The notes beneath the pieces were generated by a model. The model was not told where the DNA came from, ran no database searches, and saw only the letters and a program-made list of their open reading frames with translations. 64,000 bases of DNA from Lipingzhangella_A rawalii (lineage in GTDB: Bacteria; Actinomycetota; Actinomycetes; Streptosporangiales; Streptosporangiaceae): contig NZ_JAVLVT010000001.1 of the NCBI RefSeq assembly GCF_031628175.1, positions 124,001 to 188,000 on the forward strand, written 5' to 3'. Shown here piece by piece: positions 1 through 10,480 of the stretch (within the stretch, counting starts at the first letter, position 1; each line of letters begins with the position of its first letter). Position numbers and translations under genes: made by a program.

Positions 1-656
1 TCCCGCAGTGGGGCGATCTCGCCCGGGCCGACCGGGAGTTCCTGATCCGGGTGGTGCGCTTCTTCATGACTGATGCCCGCCTGCACCAGATCGTGGACAT
101 CGGCGCGGGCATCCCAACCTCTCCCAACGTCCACGAGGTTGCCCAGGCGATCCGGTCCACGGCCCAGGTGTGTTATGTCGACAACGATCCCCTGGTGCTC
201 GCGCACGCGCGTGCGCTCCTGCGTGGCGGCACCCAGGGGCGTGTGGACTGCGTGCAGGCCGACCTGCGCAGTCCCCGATCCTTGATGGAATCCGCGGGCG
301 TGGATCGTACCCAGCCGGTGGGACTCACCCTCCTCGCGGTGCTGGAGTTCCTACCTGACCAGCAGGAGGCTCGATCCGCCCTACTCCGGCTCACCGAGGC
401 GGTTCCGTCGGGGAGCTACGTGGCCGTGGCCCACCCCCTGCGCAGCCCGGCCATGGACGAGGCATTGCGCCGATGGAACCTCCGCAGCACCGTCCCGGCG
501 CGGGCCCGAACCGAGGCGGAGATCACCGAGCTACTGAGCGGCATGGACATCCTCGAGCCGGGGCTGGTCCCCCTCCCGGAGTGGCGTCCCGCCCCGGACA
601 CGCAGTACCGGGGGCGGGACCTGCCCTTCGTCGGCGTCGTGGCCCGCACGCGGTGA
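1..656 (+). CDS. SAM-dependent methyltransferase, DUF574/PF04672 family (5' end outside window)
   Basis: The frame is already open at the left edge (codons from base 3), leaving 217 residues visible; the complete neighbour downstream has 272, so about 55 N-terminal residues lie outside. It aligns along its whole length with that neighbour: ADREFL, the glycine-rich SAM-binding loop VDIGAGIPT, the acidic motif YVDNDPLV and a C-terminal PEWRPAP. The family belongs to the class I Rossmann-fold methyltransferases and is greatly expanded in actinomycetes; its substrates are largely unknown. The TGA stop is 81 bp before the paralogue, so the two probably arose by tandem duplication and may be co-transcribed. 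Confidence 0.85.
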   Translation, partial: PQWGDLARADREFLIRVVRFFMTDARLHQIVDIGAGIPTSPNVHEVAQAIRSTAQVCYVDNDPLVLAHARALLRGGTQGRVDCVQADLRSPRSLMESAGVDRTQPVGLTLLAVLEFLPDQQEARSALLRLTEAVPSGSYVAVAHPLRSPAMDEALRRWNLRSTVPARARTEAEITELLSGMDILEPGLVPLPEWRPAPDTQYRGRDLPFVGVVARTR

Positions 657-737
657 CGTGGCGGCAGCCCGTGGTCACCATCCTCGTCGGGCCCTCTAAG
701 ATTGGCTGCGGTCACCCCCCGACCGTAGGAAGCCCGT

Positions 738-1556
738 ATGAGCCAATCGCCACGCTGGATCGACTCCGATCCCGACTTTCCGCCCGAGCTGAACTCCAAA
801 GTGGCGCACCCGGCGCGGGTGTGGGACTACTGGCTCGGTGGAAAGGACAACTTCGCCGCCGATCGGGCGGCCGGTGACCAGTTGTCCGCGGCCATACCGG
901 ACTGGATCCCCATCGTCCGCGCCGACCGCGAGTTCCTCGCACGCGTGGTCAGCCACGCGGTCACGTCCGCAGGGATCAGTCACTTCCTCGACATCGGTAC
1001 GGGCGTTCCCACCGCGAACAACACTCACGAGGTCGCCCAGCGGCTCGATCCGGCCGCACGTGTGGTCTACGTCGACAACGATCCCATCGTTCTGGTGCAC
1101 GCCCGGGCGTTGCTGACCAGCACCGAGCAGGGCGCGACGGACTATGTCGACGCGGACCTCCGCGACCCCGAACGGATCCTCAACGCGGCCGCACGGACCC
1201 TAGATCTGGGGCAGCCGGTACTGGTGACGCTGCTGGGAATCATGGAGTTCATTCCGGACGATGCGGAGGCCCGTTCCATCGTGGAGCGGTTGCTTGGGGA
1301 TCTGGCTCCCGGCAGCCTGCTCGCCATGACACACCCGCTCACCGGAACCGTGATGGACCAGGCTATGCGCCTGTGGAACGACAGTGGGGCCACGCCGGTG
1401 ACAGTGCGGTCCCAGTCCGCGGTGCGGGAGCTCTTCGCGGGTGTGGATCTGCTGGACCCCGGGCTCGTCTCGCTGCCCCAGTGGCGACCCACACCGCAGA
1501 CGGCGCACACCGATCGGGATCTGCCGTTCTACTGCGCCGTGGGCCGCAAGCCGTAA
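738..1556 (+). CDS. SAM-dependent methyltransferase, DUF574/PF04672 family
   Basis: A complete 272-residue member of the actinobacterial DUF574 methyltransferase family. The N-terminal signature VWDYWLGGKDNF (residues 28-39) is typical of the family; FLDIGTGVPT (83-92) is the SAM-binding glycine loop and VYVDNDP (110-116) the acidic motif that binds the ribose. The ATG at 738 has AGGAAG upstream. It is the second of two tandem paralogues and is followed by a strong hairpin. The methyl acceptor cannot be inferred; there is no biosynthetic cluster beside it. Confidence 0.88.
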   Translation: MSQSPRWIDSDPDFPPELNSKVAHPARVWDYWLGGKDNFAADRAAGDQLSAAIPDWIPIVRADREFLARVVSHAVTSAGISHFLDIGTGVPTANNTHEVAQRLDPAARVVYVDNDPIVLVHARALLTSTEQGATDYVDADLRDPERILNAAARTLDLGQPVLVTLLGIMEFIPDDAEARSIVERLLGDLAPGSLLAMTHPLTGTVMDQAMRLWNDSGATPVTVRSQSAVRELFAGVDLLDPGLVSLPQWRPTPQTAHTDRDLPFYCAVGRKP

Positions 1557-1628
1557 GCAGCCCCGTACGCAGGGCTGCGCCGCCCGACCGGGAACCGGGG
1601 AGGGGCTCGTGGCCTGCGGCCCCTAGTG

Positions 1629-1677
1629 GTGCCCGCATCGGCCAGGACAGGGGAACGGCGGTGGCCGATGCGGGCAC
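1629..1677. terminator. Bidirectional hairpin terminator
   Basis: Bases 1629-1644 (GTGCCCGCATCGGCCA) are perfectly complementary to 1662-1677, a 16-bp stem with a 17-nt loop. It sits between the convergent methyltransferase and acyl-CoA synthetase genes. There is no T-run on either side, as is usual for high-GC actinomycete terminators. Confidence 0.7.
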
Positions 1678-1696
1678 GGGTGGTGCCCGTTCTGGC

Positions 1697-3322
<1,626 letters not shown>

Positions 3323-3497
3323 AGCCGTGAGCCCTCCTCCAAGTGACGGACATCACGAGATTAGGAGGCGACTGTTCGGTATGGGAAGACCAGAAAAGTT
3401 ACTGGCGAGTCACAAAAGGTGGTTGCCCGAGCGTTCCGAGGCGCGCTCCTCCGCGGCGGTTGTCGCCCTGGGGCTCGGGCACCCCACCACGTGTGCG

Positions 3498-5231
3498 CTA
3501 ATCGGTCAGGGTGTGGTGCGTGAGTTCCCGAACCTCGGACCCCGGACGTGCGGAGGTGGCGGGCGCTCCGGTTGTCCCGGGCAGCGCCGGGTGTTCCCAG
3601 TACACCTCGGCCGAACGCCCCCGCAATACCAGGGTCGCCACAGTGTTCTCATAGTGTGGCCCGTCCTCGATACGCCACCGCAGCGCCGGTGCGCCGACCC
3701 CGGCCAGGCGAGCCATCAGGGCGGTGCACCAGCCGGTGATTCGTCGCGCCGCAAGCCAGGTAGCCCAGCGCAGCTTGGTCGGCAGGCGGTTCCGCGTCGG
3801 GGAGCACACCAGCTGCACGATCGGCGCCACACCGCCCACGGTCTGGCGCGGATAGGCCGTGGCGAGGTAGGAGAAGTGCACATCCCCGCCGAGGAAGAGC
3901 ACACTGGCCGGAGCCGGGCCACGCTGCCCCGAGGCCAGGTCGAGGACGGCGTCAGACATCCACTGGAAGGAGGCATGGAACGCGGGCCAGTGCTCCAGGT
4001 CGAAGGCCTGGCGGAGTCGCTCGCCGGTCCCCCTGAGGCCAGCACCCCACCGTCCCGCGCACACGGCCTCGTTCCACGCCTCGAGGTAGTGCACCCCGGT
4101 GGGCAGGAGAAACGGTAGCGAACTCGCCAGGATCAGATGATCGACATCTCCGGTGAGCTGCGCAGCGAGCCAGGCCTCGGTGTCTGGGTCCTGCATCGTG
4201 CGGTGGGCGTCGTTGTCGACGATGCGCCCGCATCGGGTGTCCAACATCAGCACCCGACTGTTGGCAATATCGAACCGGTAGCTCCACTGATAGCTTCCCG
4301 GTAGCTCGTGCGCCCGCCAGGCGAACTCGTCCACGACTGCCGCCGCGTCACCCTCGGTTCGGTGCACGGAGCTGAGTACCGGGTCGGCGTCACGATCCTT
4401 GGCCGACAGATTCCCGAGATGCTGGTACACCCAGTAAGCCCCGAGGCCGGAGGTGATCCGTGACCGCCACCAGGGCTGTTCCGCGATGTTCTGGCGCCAG
4501 CTTCCCGAGGTGTTCCAGTCGTCGCGCACGTCGTGGTCGTCGAACAGCATCAGGGTGGGCACGGTGGACAGCAGCCACCGCAGGTCCGGGTCGGACCAGG
4601 CCTGCCGGTACAGCTCCGCGTATTCGTCGAAGAAGACCACCTCGTCCGCCGGCGGATCGGCCTGTCGCCGTTCCGGCGTGGCCGCGGCACGGCGCTGCTG
4701 GAGGAAGGCCTGCATCCCCTCGGTCACTTCGTCGGCGTAGACCTGGTCGCCAAGCAGGAGCAGCACACTGGGTTCTCCGTAGACGGGCGTGGACGGGGCG
4801 CCGTCCACAGACCGCTCACGGGCCAGACGCGCGGCGTAGGAGCGCAGCATGTCCACACCAAGGACCGTGTCCGTCTCGGTGGTGTGGGGCGCCGCGCGAT
4901 GACACGAACCGAATGCGATCCGGACGGGGGCATCCGGGTCCAGTGTGCGGATCAGGCTTGGTGGATGGACCGCCCCGGGCTGCGGCCACACCTGAGTGTC
5001 GTCGAGCAGAACCCGATAGGGCAGGGCGTGCCCCGAGGGGAGCCCGTCCAGGTCGCACAGGGCGAAATGGTGCCCGTGCACGGTGAACGTCTCGGTGCTG
5101 GCCCGCCGCTCAGTGTGCCCGTGTCCCGCGATGACCGTCACGGTGCCCGGGGTGTCGGTCTCGACCCACACGGTTGCACTGGACTCCGTCACGTGGCGCA
5201 GCATGGGACCAAGCCGTAGTTCGACGCTCAC
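3498..5231 (-). CDS. PhoD-like alkaline phosphatase family metallophosphoesterase
   Basis: 577 residues from the GTG at 5231, which has CGGAG eight bases upstream; the frame stays open for 29 more codons but these are low-complexity and unlike the family. Visible PhoD-type metal-binding motifs in order: FGSCHRAAP, LLLGDQVYADE, LMLFDDHDVRDDW, LMLDTRCGR and GGDVHFSY. Classical PhoD is a Tat-exported phosphodiesterase/phosphatase using Fe and Ca; here there is no twin-arginine or other signal peptide, so this is probably a cytoplasmic relative whose substrate is unknown. It begins with a beta-rich N-terminal domain (LRLGPMLRHV onward), as in other PhoD proteins. Divergent from yjbQ. Confidence 0.85.
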   Translation of the reverse strand: MSVELRLGPMLRHVTESSATVWVETDTPGTVTVIAGHGHTERRASTETFTVHGHHFALCDLDGLPSGHALPYRVLLDDTQVWPQPGAVHPPSLIRTLDPDAPVRIAFGSCHRAAPHTTETDTVLGVDMLRSYAARLARERSVDGAPSTPVYGEPSVLLLLGDQVYADEVTEGMQAFLQQRRAAATPERRQADPPADEVVFFDEYAELYRQAWSDPDLRWLLSTVPTLMLFDDHDVRDDWNTSGSWRQNIAEQPWWRSRITSGLGAYWVYQHLGNLSAKDRDADPVLSSVHRTEGDAAAVVDEFAWRAHELPGSYQWSYRFDIANSRVLMLDTRCGRIVDNDAHRTMQDPDTEAWLAAQLTGDVDHLILASSLPFLLPTGVHYLEAWNEAVCAGRWGAGLRGTGERLRQAFDLEHWPAFHASFQWMSDAVLDLASGQRGPAPASVLFLGGDVHFSYLATAYPRQTVGGVAPIVQLVCSPTRNRLPTKLRWATWLAARRITGWCTALMARLAGVGAPALRWRIEDGPHYENTVATLVLRGRSAEVYWEHPALPGTTGAPATSARPGSEVRELTHHTLTD

Positions 5232-5390
5232 TGGATACGCTCCGTGTCTCGTCCGGGAGTCTCGGGCCGGGGCGGCACAGCGCCCTGATCGACCCTGATC
5301 ACCACCCCACCTCCCCATTCAATACCGCACGGCCGTGTGGTGGAGCCATTGCGGTTGTGCCGCGTCGGCACGGGAAGGGACCGTGGCACT

Positions 5391-5819
5391 ATGCGAAGCG
5401 AAATCATCGACGTGACCACCGGCGGCACGGATGCCGTCGTCGACATCACTCGCCAGTGCACCGAGTTCGTGACGCGTGCGGGGGCTGTCAGCGGCCTGCT
5501 GCACGTCTTCGTGCCCCACGCCACCGCAGGTGTGGGCATTCTGGAGCTCGGGGCGGGATCCGATGAGGATCTGTTGGCGGCGCTGGCCGAACTCCTGCCG
5601 GCCGACGACCGGTGGCGCCATCGCCACGGCACACCCGGTCACGGTCGCAGCCACGTCCTACCGGCCCTGGTTCCGCCGTATGCCACGGTTCCGGTCGTGG
5701 AGGGTCGCCTGGCTCTGGGAACCTGGCAGAGTATTGCCATCGTCGATATCAATGTCGACAATCCGCACCGCAACATACGACTTTCCCTGTTGACGGAGCC
5801 AAATAACGGGGCAGGATGA
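5391..5819 (+). CDS. YjbQ family protein (UPF0047, secondary thiamine-phosphate synthase enzyme)
   Basis: 142 residues from the ATG at 5391, which has GGGAAGGGA ten bases upstream. The conserved HVFVPHATAGVGILE and GHGRSHVLPALV segments carry the histidines of the family, and the C-terminal LGTWQSIAIVDIN is characteristic. Escherichia coli YjbQ has weak thiamine phosphate synthase activity, but the true role is unsettled. Length matches the family norm of about 140. It is divergent from the PhoD-like gene and 140 bp upstream of the DUF3052 gene. Confidence 0.85.
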   Translation: MRSEIIDVTTGGTDAVVDITRQCTEFVTRAGAVSGLLHVFVPHATAGVGILELGAGSDEDLLAALAELLPADDRWRHRHGTPGHGRSHVLPALVPPYATVPVVEGRLALGTWQSIAIVDINVDNPHRNIRLSLLTEPNNGAG

Positions 5820-5960
5820 GGGGAGCGGCGTGACAGAGGGGGAACGCGTTGACGCGGACCGCCTCCAGCGTGTGAACTTAGCCTGCAACGGCGGCTATAG
5901 GTACGCCGCGGGGAAAGCCCGTATAGGGCGGGCCACCTTGGGTTATGGAGGAGGACTTTC

Positions 5961-6392
5961 GTGAGCGCGACCGCGGGCCAGGCACAGAGCGAGCACAGCC
6001 TGGCCGATCGACTTGGCATCAGGCCGGGTCAGGTGGTGCAGGAGATCGCCGTCGACGATGACGTGGATGAGCAGCTCCGCGCGTCGATCGCCGAGCGGAT
6101 CGGCGGAGAGCTGGTCGACGAGGACTACGGCGGTATCGTCGACGTCGTTCTGCTGTGGTGGCGTAGCGACGAGGAGGATGACCTCGCCGATGCGTTGGTG
6201 GATGTGATGACACCAGTAGAGGCCGGAGGCATCATCTGGGTGTTGACACCCAAGGCCGGTCGGGAGGGGCACGTTCCGCCGACCGATGTCGCCGAGGCGG
6301 CCACGACGGCGGGACTGTCCCAAACCAGTGCCATCAGTGCCGGAGCGGACTGGTCAGGGACCAAGCTGATCGTGCCCAAGATGGGGCGTTGA
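5961..6392 (+). CDS. DUF3052 domain-containing protein
   Basis: 143 residues from GTG 5961, preceded by GGAGGA. The sequence (SLADRLGIRPGQVVQEI near the start, VVLLWWRSDEEDDL in the middle, SGTKLIVPK at the end) matches the small actinobacterial DUF3052 family, often found near aceE and AhpE/AhpC-type genes. The fold is predicted soluble alpha/beta and acidic. No enzymatic residues are recognisable and function is unknown. Its neighbour 230 bp downstream is a peroxiredoxin, a recurrent association in actinobacteria as far as I recall. Confidence 0.85.
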   Translation: MSATAGQAQSEHSLADRLGIRPGQVVQEIAVDDDVDEQLRASIAERIGGELVDEDYGGIVDVVLLWWRSDEEDDLADALVDVMTPVEAGGIIWVLTPKAGREGHVPPTDVAEAATTAGLSQTSAISAGADWSGTKLIVPKMGR

Positions 6393-6623
6393 GGCGGGAG
6401 AGTCCTCCCACCGGTGGCCGTGTTCCCGTGCGCCGACCCCGGCAGGTGACCCCGAGCGGCGCAGGGGCCCTCTTTCGTGGTGTTCACGGCGCGAACGTTA
6501 CGCTTGGGGCGCTTCGTCCCGTGTAGGGCGGGCCCGGCGCCGTACCGGATGCCGGTGCGGCCCGGTCACCGTGTTCGCCCAACGTGGGTGGCACGGATTT
6601 TCCCCTAGCGAGAGGAATCCCCA

Positions 6624-7085
6624 TTGGCGATTGAGGTTGGCCAGACTGCTCCGGATTTCGAGCTGACCGACCAGCACGGGCAGACCGTGCGCCTGTCGGA
6701 CTTCCGGGGACGGAAGAACGTTGTGCTCGTCTTCTACCCCCTCGCGTTCTCCGGCGTGTGCAGCAACGAACTGTGCGAGCTGCGCGACGACGTCTCCGAG
6801 TTCCAGAACGAGCAGGTCCAGCTGCTGAGCGTGTCGGTGGACTCGATGTTCGCGCATCGCGTGTGGGCCGAACAGGAAGGGTTCGACTATCCGCTCCTCA
6901 GCGACTTCTGGCCCCACGGGGCGGTCGCGCAGAGCTACGGTGTTTTCGATGACACCAAGGGCGTTGCCGTGCGCGGAACGTTCCTGATCGACACCGAGGG
7001 TACGGTCCGCTGGAAGGTCGTCAATGCCCTGTCGGATGCCCGCGACCTGGACGAGTACCGCAAGGCACTGGCAGAGCTGACGTAA
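6624..7085 (+). CDS. ahpE: Peroxiredoxin, AhpE-like
   Basis: 153 residues with a TTG start at 6624 (AGAGGA at 6611-6616). The thioredoxin-like fold shows the peroxidatic motif PLAFSGVC: the catalytic cysteine is in GVC, and the usual threonine of PxxxTxxC is serine here. SVDSMFAHRVWAEQ and LLSDFWPHGAV are typical of mycobacterial AhpE. Mycobacterium tuberculosis AhpE is a 1-Cys enzyme; here a second cysteine follows five residues later (CSNELC), which could act as a resolving residue and is worth noting. The enzyme reduces hydroperoxides and peroxynitrite, probably using mycothiol/mycoredoxin. Convergent with the FHA fusion gene. Confidence 0.88.
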   Translation: MAIEVGQTAPDFELTDQHGQTVRLSDFRGRKNVVLVFYPLAFSGVCSNELCELRDDVSEFQNEQVQLLSVSVDSMFAHRVWAEQEGFDYPLLSDFWPHGAVAQSYGVFDDTKGVAVRGTFLIDTEGTVRWKVVNALSDARDLDEYRKALAELT

Positions 7086-7102
7086 CAGCGTGCCGCATGA
7101 AC

Positions 7103-7180
7103 GTCCGGGTGGCGGGGGCGACGCCGCACCCGCCACCCGGACATAGAGGCTGCGTGGCCGGGCCGTATCGGTCCGGCCAC
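7103..7180. terminator. Double hairpin terminator between convergent genes
   Basis: Two hairpins stand in the 100 bp between ahpE and the FHA fusion gene. The first pairs 7103-7116 (GTCCGGGTGGCGGG) with 7129-7142, 14 bp perfect. The second pairs 7154-7161 (GTGGCCGG) with 7173-7180. Together they would serve both strands. Confidence 0.65.
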
Positions 7181-7188
7181 ACCCCAGT

Positions 7189-9105
7189 TCAGGATATTCC
7201 GGCGGGGGTCGGCGCCGTTCCGGATTTCGCCGTGCTCGATGGTGGGGTGGACGGCCGGTGGAACATCTCGACGTCGACTTCCTCGCCGGCCATGGCTGCC
7301 GTATCCCAGGGGCCGCTTGCCACCAGCGTGTGCAGCGTCTCGTCTCCGATCCCGCGCAGGTGTTTGCGTAGCGTGGCATCGTCCGGCATTCCGGGCATGC
7401 GGGAGGCGAGGCGGTCTCGGATCCCGCGTAGTCGATCCAGGAATGTTTCGAGGTCGCTGTCCCGGTCCGGGGTCGTGTCCTGCGCCGTTGCAATACGTGC
7501 GGCGATCGGCTGACTCACACCGTGCTCGTCGGTGTCCACCATCGCCGTGAAGGCCCTGCTCTTGTGTCGGTACTGGAGCATCGACATGGCCGCTTCGTGT
7601 CGGACGAAGTCGGCGTCGCGCAGGGGACGCCCACTCCAACTGGTTGCCAGTGCCCGGGACAGGGACACGGCCGAGGCGAAGCCACTGTTGAGTCCACGTC
7701 CGGGCCAGAAGTGGATCGCGTTCGCGGCGTCACCGAGGAGAAAGCCGTAGGTGCTCGGTGTGTCCACGGTGGCCGGGAGGAGTTGAGCGGTGAAGCGCGG
7801 CCGCTGCACCATTCCCAGCCGGAAGGCGGTGATGGCCGCCAGCTGGTCGTCGGCCACTCCGAACAAACGGAGTCCCTCGCGGACGCGGTCCCACAACGCG
7901 GACCCCCGGACCAGCGCGGGCAGAAACAGGGAGCTGTGTGTGGGGCAGTGGAAGTTCTCGTGCTCGTCACGCACCAGGACGCACGGCCGGGAGGCGATAC
8001 AGTCCTCGAATACCTGCCGCGCGGGGTCGATTCCCACCGCCTCGCGCGCCTCCTGGGCGGTGAGTCGCATGTTCAGGAAACCCTCGCCATGTAGCGAGTT
8101 GAGCAGGAAGCGGTTCTGGGCCACGGTCAGCAGTACGGTCATGGGATCGTTCAGGGAAGAGGCCACCCGCAGCCCCAGAACCACGTCCTGGACGTGTTCC
8201 CCGTTCAGGGAGTAGATGGACTCCTCGGCCTTGCCGAAGTTCTCCCGGAAGTACTCTCGGGTGGGCGACCGGGCGCCCTCACAGATGGCGAGTACGTGCT
8301 CGCCCCCCAGGTCCGCAGCCTGTTCCTGTGGATGGAAACGGCGTGGGACCAGCCGAATGTTCTGGGGGCGGGCGTTGGCGAGCTCCAGTAGGGCGTTCTC
8401 CACGTGGGCGATCCGTACGTTGCGAGGACCGTATCCCTCCACGGAGTCGGGGCCGGTCGGCCACATTTCGGAGTAGGTTCCCTTCTGGAAGACGTGTTCC
8501 TGGACGTGCTGGGGGAGAGCCCGGAACTGGCGACTCTGGATCGTCACCACCTGCTGGCGGCGTACGTTGCCGTGGCGTTCGTCCTGCCACACCACCCGTG
8601 TTCCTTCGTTGACCCAGCGTTCGTCGTAGACCGTGATAGCCACCCGGTCGCCCATCAGGTGTTCCAGGAGGAGCGCGAACCCCAGCCCCACGGGGCCGCC
8701 TCCGGAGACGGTGACCCGCAGGACCGGCGCGTTGTCCCGTACGCGTGCCGGCGGGACCTCCACTGCCTCGCGATTGTGGGATTGGACGGGGTGGGCGGTC
8801 ACGGTCTCGTTCGGGTCCAGGTTCTCGAACCGGAAGGTCTCCTCCCCGACCGTGATCAGATCGCCCGTACGCAGCTGGCATGTCTCGACCGGCTGTCCGT
8901 TGACCAGGGTGCCGTTTCGGCTGCCGAGGTCGCTGAGGACATAGTCTTCGCCCTCGCGGGCCACACTGGCGTGGTGGCGCGAGGCTTGGCGGCTGTCGAC
9001 CACGACCGTGTTGTCACTGCTGCGGCCGAAGGTAATCGGCAGCTCGTCGAGCTGGAATCGCTGTCCGTGGTGATCTCCGTCATTTCCGAGTATCTGCGGC
9101 GCCAT
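7189..9105 (-). CDS. FHA domain fused to FAD-dependent monooxygenase-like oxidoreductase
   Basis: 638 residues with two clear parts. Residues 1-95 are a forkhead-associated domain: GRSSDN (27-32), SRHH (42-45) and SDLGSRNGT (58-66) are the phosphothreonine-binding signature. After a short linker, VTVSGGGPVGLG (131-142) is the dinucleotide-binding GxGxxG of a flavin monooxygenase, and GFLLGDAANAIHFWPGRGLNSG near residue 470 is the FAD ribityl-binding GD motif followed by the glycine-rich helix of p-hydroxybenzoate-hydroxylase-type enzymes. The C-terminal 130 residues are charged and unassigned. FHA domains bind phosphothreonine targets of Ser/Thr kinases, so the enzyme is probably tethered to or controlled by a kinase substrate. 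The substrate hydroxylated is unknown. No signal peptide or membrane segment; no operon partner. Confidence 0.8.
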   Translation of the reverse strand: MAPQILGNDGDHHGQRFQLDELPITFGRSSDNTVVVDSRQASRHHASVAREGEDYVLSDLGSRNGTLVNGQPVETCQLRTGDLITVGEETFRFENLDPNETVTAHPVQSHNREAVEVPPARVRDNAPVLRVTVSGGGPVGLGFALLLEHLMGDRVAITVYDERWVNEGTRVVWQDERHGNVRRQQVVTIQSRQFRALPQHVQEHVFQKGTYSEMWPTGPDSVEGYGPRNVRIAHVENALLELANARPQNIRLVPRRFHPQEQAADLGGEHVLAICEGARSPTREYFRENFGKAEESIYSLNGEHVQDVVLGLRVASSLNDPMTVLLTVAQNRFLLNSLHGEGFLNMRLTAQEAREAVGIDPARQVFEDCIASRPCVLVRDEHENFHCPTHSSLFLPALVRGSALWDRVREGLRLFGVADDQLAAITAFRLGMVQRPRFTAQLLPATVDTPSTYGFLLGDAANAIHFWPGRGLNSGFASAVSLSRALATSWSGRPLRDADFVRHEAAMSMLQYRHKSRAFTAMVDTDEHGVSQPIAARIATAQDTTPDRDSDLETFLDRLRGIRDRLASRMPGMPDDATLRKHLRGIGDETLHTLVASGPWDTAAMAGEEVDVEMFHRPSTPPSSTAKSGTAPTPAGIS

Positions 9106-9407
9106 GATGGGTGTCCTTCGCTGCGTAGGCGGGGTGCCGGGGCGCTGTCCCTCTGTCCGGATACACGGGCGCGCGGTGGCGCGAGTTCACTGCGGCCCAC
9201 ACCGCCGCGGACCGGAGCCAGGGCGAGATCCCGCGGGCTCGGAGCCGTGTGCCCGCGTGTCCACGCATCGGGCCCCACCTCGCTTCTATAAATCTACGAT
9301 GTAAAGGTGGTGCGAGTGGTGATCCCATCCGGTGCAACCCTCTCCTCAAACCAGGTACGATGACCGAAGCCGCCGACAAACCCACCACTACGGTCCGGCG
9401 CACTCTG

Positions 9408-9481
9408 GGGCGCATAGCTCAGTTGGTCAGAGCATTCGGCTTACAACCGAAAGGTCACTGGTTCGAGTCCAGTTGCGCCCA
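9408..9481 (+). tRNA. tRNA-Val (anticodon TAC)
   Basis: A complete 74-nt cloverleaf: acceptor stem GGGCGCA (9408-9414) pairs with TGCGCCC (9474-9480), discriminator A at 9481; D arm GCTC...GAGC; anticodon stem TTCGG/CCGAA around loop CTTACAA giving anticodon TAC (reads GUA); T arm ACTGG TTCGAGT CCAGT. CCA is not encoded. A possible -10 element TACGAT lies about 50 bp upstream. It stands at the left edge of the accessory island and may have been its integration site. Confidence 0.95.
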
Positions 9482-10480
9482 CCCGCATCTACCCTCGTCG
9501 GCTTTTCTTTGCCCTCATCCGCTGGGGGTGCCCTCCGGGCTGCCAGTGCGACACCGGCTCCACCCGCCCACGTATGCAGTGCTCTCGTCGGGGTCCGTCC
9601 GGTGGCCGTCCTCGGTGTCGGGGTTCGGCCCGGGGCTTTCGGCTTGCTTCTCCCGGTGTCCATCGTCGCGTAGGTGCCGGAGCACCATGTCCGGGGTGGG
9701 GGTGGGTGTCGCCGCACCGTGGATTGCCGTGGTCGGCGGGGTCGCGTTGCCTCCGTTCGTCTGGCGCGCGAACGCCGCACTGTCCTCGTTCGGCCAGATG
9801 GTGGGTCCGGTGACCTGGCCGCGACGTCGGCCCAGCGCTCCGCGTAGCCGGCTACAGTACATGCAGCCCGGCGGCCAGTGGATGACCCTCGGCGCTGGTC
9901 TTTCGGTAGCTCGTTGTGGCGCATCGTCTGCTTGCCGCGCCACGGCACCGTCTACTGTGCTGCGCACAGCATCACCCCTGCGGATGGGATTCCGGCTGCC
10001 GGTGAGTCCTGTGCCAGCGAGCCACCTACTGTCAGCCTGGTGAGCGCCTTCCCGGTCCACGTCCGATGTTCCCAGCGCGCTTCCCGGTGGCCTTGGTGCC
10101 GCCCTGCGGGGCACGACGTGGTGCGTGGTGTATTACGGACCCGCTCGGATCCGAGGTATAGGGGTCCAGGGTGGGGGCGACACGGGAATCCTGGCCCGCT
10201 GGCGTTGGAGGAAGGCTGGCCCTGTCGGCTGATCATCGAAGGGGTGATCACTGGGGAGGAGGGGGCGGAGATGCGGCGTTTGCACAGGTCCGAGGGTGCG
10301 CCGATCGCGCCGTCGGCCGCCACCCGGGCGGAGGTGCGGGCGATGGTCACGGAGTACGGGGCCATGTTCCTGGTGCATGCCCCCCGTGGGGATGGGCCTC
10401 TGGGGCGCGTTGGGGTCATGGTGGGTGGCGAGTGTGCCCCAGGTCCTGGATCCACACCCCGGCTGGACAGCGCGGCACGC
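9482..10480. other. Gene-poor left part of accessory island, no recognisable gene
   Basis: About 1 kb between tRNA-Val and the CRISPR leader. Several overlapping open frames exist on both strands but none matches a family I know. The minus-strand frame over 9515-9850 has GC-rich third codon positions and reads like protein (for example IWPNEDSAAFARQTNG), so a small hypothetical or degraded gene there is possible. I saw no cas gene remnant and no second copy of the tRNA 3' end. Confidence 0.5.
10244..10330 (+). pseudogene. Possible N-terminal remnant of an IS21-type IstA transposase
   Basis: Translation from the GTG at 10244 gives VITGEEGAEMRRLHRSEG followed by API, which resembles the first helix region of IS21-family IstA proteins (typically VISVEEWAEIRRLH..EG.PI..IA). 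The expected helix-turn-helix does not follow, so this would be a truncated and frameshifted scrap. The match is short and from memory only; it could be chance. Confidence 0.2.

Noticed and set aside
9332..9673. Small plus- and minus-strand frames crossing tRNA-Val
   Set aside because: They translate the tRNA itself (peptides such as WTRTSDLSVV), a common annotation artefact.
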